Shown: piece by piece, positions 58,097 to 64,000 of the stretch
How the letters are laid out: each line of letters starts with the position of its first letter
How positions within the stretch are numbered: the first letter of the stretch is position 1
Source of the DNA: Periplaneta americana
Taxonomy: Eukaryota; Arthropoda; Insecta; Blattodea; Blattidae
Reading direction: 5' to 3'
Length of the DNA stretch: 64,000 bases
Assembly: GCF_040183065.1 (NCBI RefSeq)
Contig: NC_091123.1
Location: 109,838,821-109,902,820 of the forward strand
Notes under the pieces: generated by a model
Database searches by the model: none
Told to the model about the DNA's origin: nothing
Seen by the model: the letters and a program-made list of their open reading frames with translations, nothing else
Translations under genes and position numbers: made by a program

Positions 58097-59687
58097 AAAG
58101 TTATCATACATATTCCGAAGTGATACAGTGTTAAAAGTTGTGTAATCAAGATGTATACAAATATACTTTTTTCGATCATTAGTAAAACACATATTTACTT
58201 TACTTTTGAGGACTTTCCACTCTTCAGCGGTTATCCTAAAACACAGATTTAATACAGAAAAGAGGAACAGATACGAACATTTACAAATAATGCATTAGTT
58301 AATTAAAACTGGCTTTCAAAATTATTGTTGAACCATTAATTCGAAAGATCCGGGGACATTGGAAACGATGAAAAGACGATGTCTTCTAAATAGATCCAAG
58401 GCTTATTCCTTCATGTCGGAGAGTAACCACGATCATCGTCCTTGATTTATGTTTTAAGTACTTCATAATGTTTTAATGCTTTTAGTTGAGGCGGTAGCCG
58501 GAGAATGGGTTCATAGGTTTATACCACTTAGGGAACGCTGATGCGTGCCACGGCTGGTCAGCATGCTGAAATGATATTTTCCCCATTTTTGATGGGACAG
58601 TTATACTGCTGTGATTCGGTTGCCAGAGCTTCGTTTGTCAAAAACAAGCTGCACAACGGGAAGGTGAGGACAAGATTTGAGTAGGAGAGGTTATGGAATG
58701 TACTTCTACTCCTCGCAACCCCGGAGGGTATGTTACATTGTGTTGACAGTGAAGATGTGAAGAGCATCCAATTCCTGAAGAGAGATGCTTTAATGACGTA
58801 AGTGTATACTGGCTTACTCCGGTAACACTTGCTTTAGCACCATTTTTTCTCATTATTTCCACTTGGTCTTACTGAAATTTGAGCCTAGGTATCTGGTGTA
58901 TAAATCTGACTCAAGCATTCGTCTCAAACTGAATTAAATTAACTAAAATTGTCGCATCGAAATGTTTCAGTTGAATTCGAGTAAATTGAACGATCCTAAC
59001 ATGGAACTTGAGATCCATTTCAATGACATAGGCGGAGACAGATTTTGTAAAATAATACATGAATTGAAACTTGAATCAAGGATTTGTAGATGTAGGTCGT
59101 GTTTCGCCCTTCCTCTCTGTTATCAGGGACACACAAGAAAATGGGACAGTGTCCGCCTGTGCAATGTATGATTTCCGCTGCGTTGGCAATCGTAAACGTA
59201 AAGATAAGACGTCCTGACTAGAGCGTAACATCTCAGCGCTTGCCTAAACTGAGCACGGCCTCTTGGGTTGATTTGAGAGAGAGAAAATCTATTTTTCTGA
59301 TAGATAATCTCAAATTTCTGTAAATTCACTAAGTTGTTAGGCCTACTTATTATTTTAACCGTCTTGGTACGGCTTTGATGGTAGGAAACGTGTTTTGATG
59401 GTAAAAAACGTTAAGCAATACAACATTTAAAGAAGCAGAAATACAATTTATATGATTGTTTCACTACTAGCACTACTGAGACATTCACTTATAATTTGAC
59501 AGAGAGAGGGATTCCAGATGTTTGCGACTTAAAAAATACTCTCCTTTTTATAGACACTAAAGTGCGGTTACTGCCGTAAGAATCATTCATCATACTCGGG
59601 AAGAAGTGCCCATAACTGACTGCATCGTATGTGCACTGTAGTCGCTCTCAAATTATAAATGGATCTTCCCTGTATATATGTGTCGGA
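58097..59687. other. No recognised feature
   Basis: Frames 58558-58862 (minus) and 58962-59171 (plus) have no motif I recognise. Confidence 0.5.
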
Positions 59688-59892
59688 GGAAGAACAATTG
59701 TTTGTATGCATTTGAAGTTTGGTTAGTGTGATATGTAGCTAATCGGCGATGTATGCAATGGAGGGGGAAATGAAATGGCCACCCTACCCCATTATCTCCT
59801 GGCCTAGTTGCCTCATACGTGATGCCTGTTGAAATCACTTTTAAAGTTCAGACCTGTTTTCGGACAGTTGACTAAATAACAACAATCTCTCT
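59688..59892 (-). repeat. Dispersed repeat R5, second copy
   Basis: Complement of the 27416-27608 copy: TTGTTTGTATGCATTTGAAG, CGATGTATGCAATGGAGGGG, GGCCACCCTACCCCATTATC and TTTTCGGACAGTTGACTAAA occur in matching order. Confidence 0.82.
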
Positions 59893-60070
59893 GTATAATA
59901 TGAAAGTGAGACTTGAATTTTAAGAAATACAGTTACAAGAACATTGTTAATTTGCGCATAGCGAAACCTCTCAAACTGCGTACATTGTAAACAAATACAA
60001 AAAAATAGTTTATCATACAGACTGTGTACCGGGAAATTGAAACTGAAATTATCAGCAGACATAGGTAAAC

Positions 60071-60673
60071 TAGACGGCATTTCGGAAGGCGGTCAGCTGC
60101 TATATGCGCCGTAGCATTTCTGGTATGTGACATCACAAGCTTGTACAGTAGAACCAATCGGAATCAGTCTATGACAAGTACTTCCCGAGTTCGTTTGTTC
60201 ACGTGTGAGTGTTTCAATACATTGAATAAGTAAAACTAACATTTACTGTGTGGGTGTAAGATAAATAAATGGAAGAAGAGACTGTAAAAAGACAAGTATT
60301 GCACAGGCAGGTGCGGAAAATAGTGTTTAAGACGTATATTTTTTTTTAAAAACGTTGTCGAGCAGAACGCTGCCGGCCATCTTGATGCTGCTGCAAGTTG
60401 CCAACGCGCAAGAAATGACTGCAGAAGTGGGATTGAGAACAGTGCAAAAAATATTCTTAGTGAAGAAAAGAGGGTTTGTTTGGTGTCATGCTTACAGTAA
60501 TCAACGGCTAAGGTCATTATTTTTCTTTTGATAATGTAAATTCTCTCCTGCGCTATTTGTATTGCACGTGCACGTGAAGTACGATGTTGTTGGCAATGTC
60601 GTACGCTGCCTTGCTCTCTCTGTCTCTCTCGACGCAAACGCTAGCAGACTACCACCTTCCGAATTGCCGTCGA
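60071..60673 (+). mobile_element. TIR element with pogo/Tc1-like HTH fragment
   Basis: Termini: GACGGCATTTCGGAAGGCGG (60073) and the complement GACGGCAATTCGGAAGGTGG of the right end (60671). Inside, plus-strand readings MEEETVKRQVLHRQVRKIVF then KTYIFF (60271 on) and, in another frame, VANAQEMTAEVGLRTVQKIF then LVKKR (about 60398-60470). These resemble the helix-turn-helix N-terminus of a widespread arthropod transposon protein (RE.VY.V..F......., then A...TGVS.RTV.RI...). Stops separate the pieces; no DDE part remains. TSD unclear. Confidence 0.62.
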
Positions 60674-61760
60674 CTTTAGTTGGTACCAGAATTGTTAAGT
60701 TGTGAGAGCTTGGACTATATCTCTACCGAATGGAAAGTAATAGCGCATCTCTCAATGTCAGTGAACCAGAACGATAAACATGTACAGCCGGGTGGTAACC
60801 AAACATGTGCTCCAGTCGTCCACAGACTTAAAACAAGAAAATAGTAAATGAATAATATAAAAAAAAAACAATAATTTGTAATTATAAACTTCGTAACTCC
60901 CAAACTAAAATAATTTACCCATACATATAAAAGTGACATACAAGATATACAATTATGATTAGGCCTATAGACTCATTATAACAAAATAACAATGGACATT
61001 TTCATTTTATCAAAAGAAATAGCGTATCGTTTCATGTTCAGGAAAAAAAAAAAAAAAAAACAATATTTGTACTCTGAAAATATTCGTTCTACGTCACAAG
61101 ACGTTACTGGAGCAAATCTGAAATATGATAGGCCTACAGTACCTATTTCTTACTATTATCAGGTGAACAACTACTTTGTGAATCTAATAGTGTATCTCGT
61201 TTGTGGCACATAATATTAAACCCATAATTGGTTTCAAGAAAATTTTCCATTCCTATTGCAATGCCAGCTAGGAAGTTCGTACCGTAATTCCGACGTTGAA
61301 CTTGGACTGTAACGCAACCGAATGCATAGCAGCACGAGACGTCAACATTTAACGAAGAATAATCCGAGAGAAAATAAACTTGTATTTTGACGTGACTTGC
61401 TTAGCAACGGTTCCGACTCTTGAGTTGATATGGTGTTTGCTAGAGTGATGGACGTACTTTCTTGCATGTATTATGTTTTTTATTTCTCTTATACATCCAT
61501 ACTAACGGCTTTCCAACAAACTAATTCAGATGGAACATAATAATTCATTACAAACACTTCTACATACCTATGGTATATATTTGATATATAAATATTCAAC
61601 ATTTTCAGTTATGAATATTTACATTTATAATAATATTCAACCGAAAGCATAAACATTTCTCGCATTTACTGGGATTCTATGAATTCCCTGTCACTTTTGT
61701 CAAATTAGGGGTAGGCCTATAGGTAAGAAAGCGATTCTTAGCATCATCGTTGCGAAAGAT
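60674..61760. other. No recognised feature
   Basis: Unassigned; poly-A run near 61042-61060. Confidence 0.5.
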
Positions 61761-62616
61761 TTAAGGCCGGTTCACAATAAACCGGAAACGAGAATCGGAA
61801 CGAAAGCAAAACGGTAAAATTGTTAAAATGTGTACATTTAAATGTGAGCATTCACAATTAACGAAAAGCTTGCGGAGCCCGGGTTCGGGAACGGAGAGTT
61901 GGCCAAGTTTCAACTTTGGCGTTCACGTTTCCAATCTATTGCCATCTAAAAGCTATTTTGTCGTCGTATATTTTGTAGCAAGAAGACCGTGACATAACCT
62001 ATGCATTATTTTGTTCTGTGCTGTGCATCATGGAGCAGGTTTTATTTGATAAGATTCTAGTATTGAGTGTTGAGGAAAATCCTCACGTTTACGATAAGCG
62101 GCGCGCCTCGTATAAAGATGAGAAAATGAAGGAGAATACGTGGCTTTCAATAGCTGCATCTTCGAACACCGATCGTAAATGAATCATATTTTATTACTGT
62201 ATTGGTTGTATTACACACTACATATTCATGCTTCAATTCAATAACTACTTTGTGTTCATTTTTGTTCTATTACAAATGTTTCTTCTCTAATTATTTTACG
62301 TTATGGTAGACTTAAAATAGGTTGTGATAATAAAGATACATGGGCATATTTATAGTACCGTTGAAATTTTGAAGTTGGGTAACCTGTGTTTATGTTGGCT
62401 GCCTTGTACTCATGAGAGAACACCATTGGTCAATTATACACAAATAACATCAGAATGCGTAATATCGACTTTACATATCGTTATTGACAGGCATATCGAT
62501 ATATATAGTCGTCTACGTTCTCGGTTTATTGTAAATCAAAAATGTTCATATTCACGCCCTCTGCTTCTCGTTTTCATTCTGGTTCTCGTTCCCGGTTTAT
62601 TGTGAACCAGCCTTTA
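61761..62616 (+). mobile_element. PIF/Harbinger-like element with TTA TSD
   Basis: The element is 61764-62613. Left end AGGCCGGTTCACAATAAACC then GGAAACGAGAA; complement of the right end AGGCTGGTTCACAATAAACC then GGGAACGAGAA: 31 bp with two differences. TTA lies at 61761-61763 and 62614-62616. TTA/TAA target duplications and a companion Myb/SANT-like (MADF) protein are hallmarks of PIF/Harbinger transposons. A second motif TTCTCGGTTTATTGTAAAT lies near 62518. The DDE transposase gene is absent. Confidence 0.83.
62030..62182 (+). CDS. MADF-domain fragment of a Harbinger accessory protein
   Basis: 50 codons: MEQVLFDKILVLSVEENPHV, YDKRRASYKDEKMKENTWLS, then IAASSNTDRK and a stop. The pattern (hydrophobic helix, V..NP.VYD, Y.D...K...W..IA) is the first half of a MADF domain, a Myb/SANT-like DNA-binding fold. 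In PIF/Harbinger elements such a protein helps transposase localisation and binding. The reading ends at CGTAAATGA; the embedded GTAAAT could be a splice donor, otherwise the protein is truncated. It lies inside a TIR element, so not a host gene. Confidence 0.62.
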   Translation: MEQVLFDKILVLSVEENPHVYDKRRASYKDEKMKENTWLSIAASSNTDRK

Positions 62617-62744
62617 CACAGCGTTTTCAAAAGAGCGGAACCTCAAGTGGTAATATTTTGAAATTCGGATGTGTTTAAAAGTTCACACATTGGACTCATT
62701 TTGACTGATGTTCAAACCTAACCTAACCTTTTTATAAGTCGCAT

Positions 62745-63215
62745 CTGTGGCTGCAGTGCTAGCGCGCTGACCTTCTATTCAGGCGGCCCGGGTTCGATCG
62801 CCAGTTAAGTGAGTTGAATTTGTGATAGACAAAACACGTTGCAGAAGGGTTTCCTCGGGGTACTCTCGTTTCCATATTTCATTCCACAAATACTCCACTT
62901 TCCTCTCATTTCACCTATCATCTGCAATAGTAAAAATAGACTAGGATAATGTCTGGGGGTAGTACGGGTTTCTGATGCGGATCTAGGCTCTAAAAGCTTT
63001 GACTCTGGGTTGGGCTCGTCAGTAGCCGATGGAATCTTACCTGAAGGAATTAGAAATGATAGCCCGCCTGTCAGCATCGGATTCACGAATGCCAATCGGA
63101 CTATACGTGAGTTAAGGTAATCATCTCTTACAGCGTACAATAGGCCTAAACGTCCTAATTGCAGGGATCCATCCCGGAATCAGCCTCGTGAAATCCATCA
63201 ATCAATTAACCTCTT
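62745..63215 (+). mobile_element. SINE-6 (tRNA-headed repeat)
   Basis: Head CTGTGGCTGCAGTGCTAGCG with B box GGGTTCGATCGCC. The body runs through GGGGTACTCTCGTTTCCATA, GGGTTGGGCTCGTCAGTAGC and GAATGCCAATCGGACTATAC to GATCCATCCCGGAATCAGCC. Unusually long for a SINE (about 470 bp). Only one copy is in the window, so the boundaries are estimates. Confidence 0.6.
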
Positions 63216-64000
63216 TGTTAACGTATTCTACCTATACTAATATTATGAGATTCTCCAAGAAAATATTGCCTGTCTCTGCCTGGAACCTGGAAATCTCGAC
63301 AGTATTTTATTGATTTATTTTAATTCAGTTTCACTTCATTTACTTTTAATTTATAATGAAAATATTGTTACTAATATGTATTTTTATTATCATTTCAGGT
63401 GAGTAAGCTGATTATGCCAGACGTTGCGGTGGTGAGTGCTACTTTTTAATGCATTTATTACAGTATATTGGTTATTCATAACATAACAGCTTCATTACAT
63501 CAAACATTAAATAATTATCTTGTTACCGCAAGGTTTTCGTCAAGGGAATTGAACGTCGTCGTTTCTAAATAGTTTCAGAACCCTTTCGTATAGTTAATAA
63601 GCATATTAAACGTACGTATAGTATGCGTATAGAAGCTAAGTGTTATCAAGATTTTAAACGTATAGTGTTGTAGTACATAAGTTAATTCACATTTAATCAG
63701 AACAAGAATTACACAACTTCTAATCATGCTAAACCCACTTGCCTACTCTACTTAAAAATTGTCATTCACAACCAAGTGAAATGTAGTTTTGCGGGTAGGT
63801 GAGCAATAGATCTTTAAATGCGACAAAATACAAATTCTTAAGGAAGAAAAGCCGAACTTCCCTTACATAAAATAACATAATTATCTGATTCAGAGCATAC
63901 GAAATTCATTGCCACTTTTTTTTACCTATTTTAGAATTCGAATGTTTTTACATGGAAGTTGGGCACATAGCTGACCCCACGTACTGTATCCATCTAGTGT
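63216..64000. other. No recognised feature
   Basis: Unassigned AT-rich DNA to the end of the window. Confidence 0.5.

Noticed and set aside
60236..60637. 133-codon minus frame as a gene
   Set aside because: It lies within the TIR element 60071-60673, and the plus strand gives a better match to a transposon HTH.

Overview
This window reads as intergenic, repeat-saturated nuclear DNA from a large, AT-rich animal genome. The LINE protein fragments (for example GRPEGKRPLGRPR followed by DRWRAYVRAAM, and NWLCHWLRRNCLLKDALEG), the tRNA-headed SINEs and the abundant mariner/hAT debris are typical of hemimetabolous insects. My best guess is a cockroach or termite (Blattodea); this rests on remembered similarity of repeat proteins and is inference. 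I found no convincing host protein-coding exon, no true tRNA or rRNA gene and no bacterial-style gene. All protein signals I recognise belong to transposable elements (TEs), and nearly all are broken.

Layout. 0.7-1.4 kb: a mariner-like transposase remnant split by a 181-bp TIR element. 3.3-5.7 kb: a 5'-truncated LINE-A insertion with its target duplication, a ZMYM-type hAT relic and a LINE-B tail. 6.9-7.2 kb: a small hAT MITE. 9.9-13 kb: mariner N-terminus, SINEs, and a LINE endonuclease region split by a 143-bp element with a hammerhead-ribozyme-like core. 15.7-19 kb: a hAT MITE, a SINE split by a 1.0-kb hAT with internal duplications, and a FLYWCH/MULE-like relic. 19.6-24.7 kb: LINE-A, a TA-flanked MITE, SINE-3, a second ZMYM-type hAT relic containing a mariner N-terminus, LINE-B and a second hammerhead-like copy. 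25.6-30.7 kb: a MITE with a 9-bp target duplication, a LINE-containing inverted repeat with a nested SINE, and a 1.3-kb inverted-arm Penelope-like insertion. 32.3-32.7 kb: a 41-bp satellite. 33.6-38.4 kb: palindromic MITEs, nested LINE/SINE copies and a 51-bp tandem array. 38.9-46.8 kb: the longest LINE-A copy, an unidentified 2.5-kb TIR element, two neighbouring MITEs and a Charlie-like hAT. 47-55.3 kb: SINEs, LINE-C split by another repeat, and an internally deleted mariner. 60-63.2 kb: a TIR element with a pogo/Tc1-type helix-turn-helix fragment, a PIF/Harbinger-like element with a MADF-domain ORF, and a SINE.

The elements do not form a pathway. The value of the window is its insertion stratigraphy: many insertions keep target-site duplications (TSDs), so relative ages can be read (hAT into SINE, SINE into LINE, MITE into mariner, ribozyme-like element into LINE). 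The most unusual items are the small hammerhead-like element, the inverted-arm Penelope-like element, the unidentified 2.5-kb TIR element, a central motif shared by SINEs with different heads, and a strong excess of the palindrome TAGGCCTA. All family names are from pattern recognition by eye; none was checked against a database.
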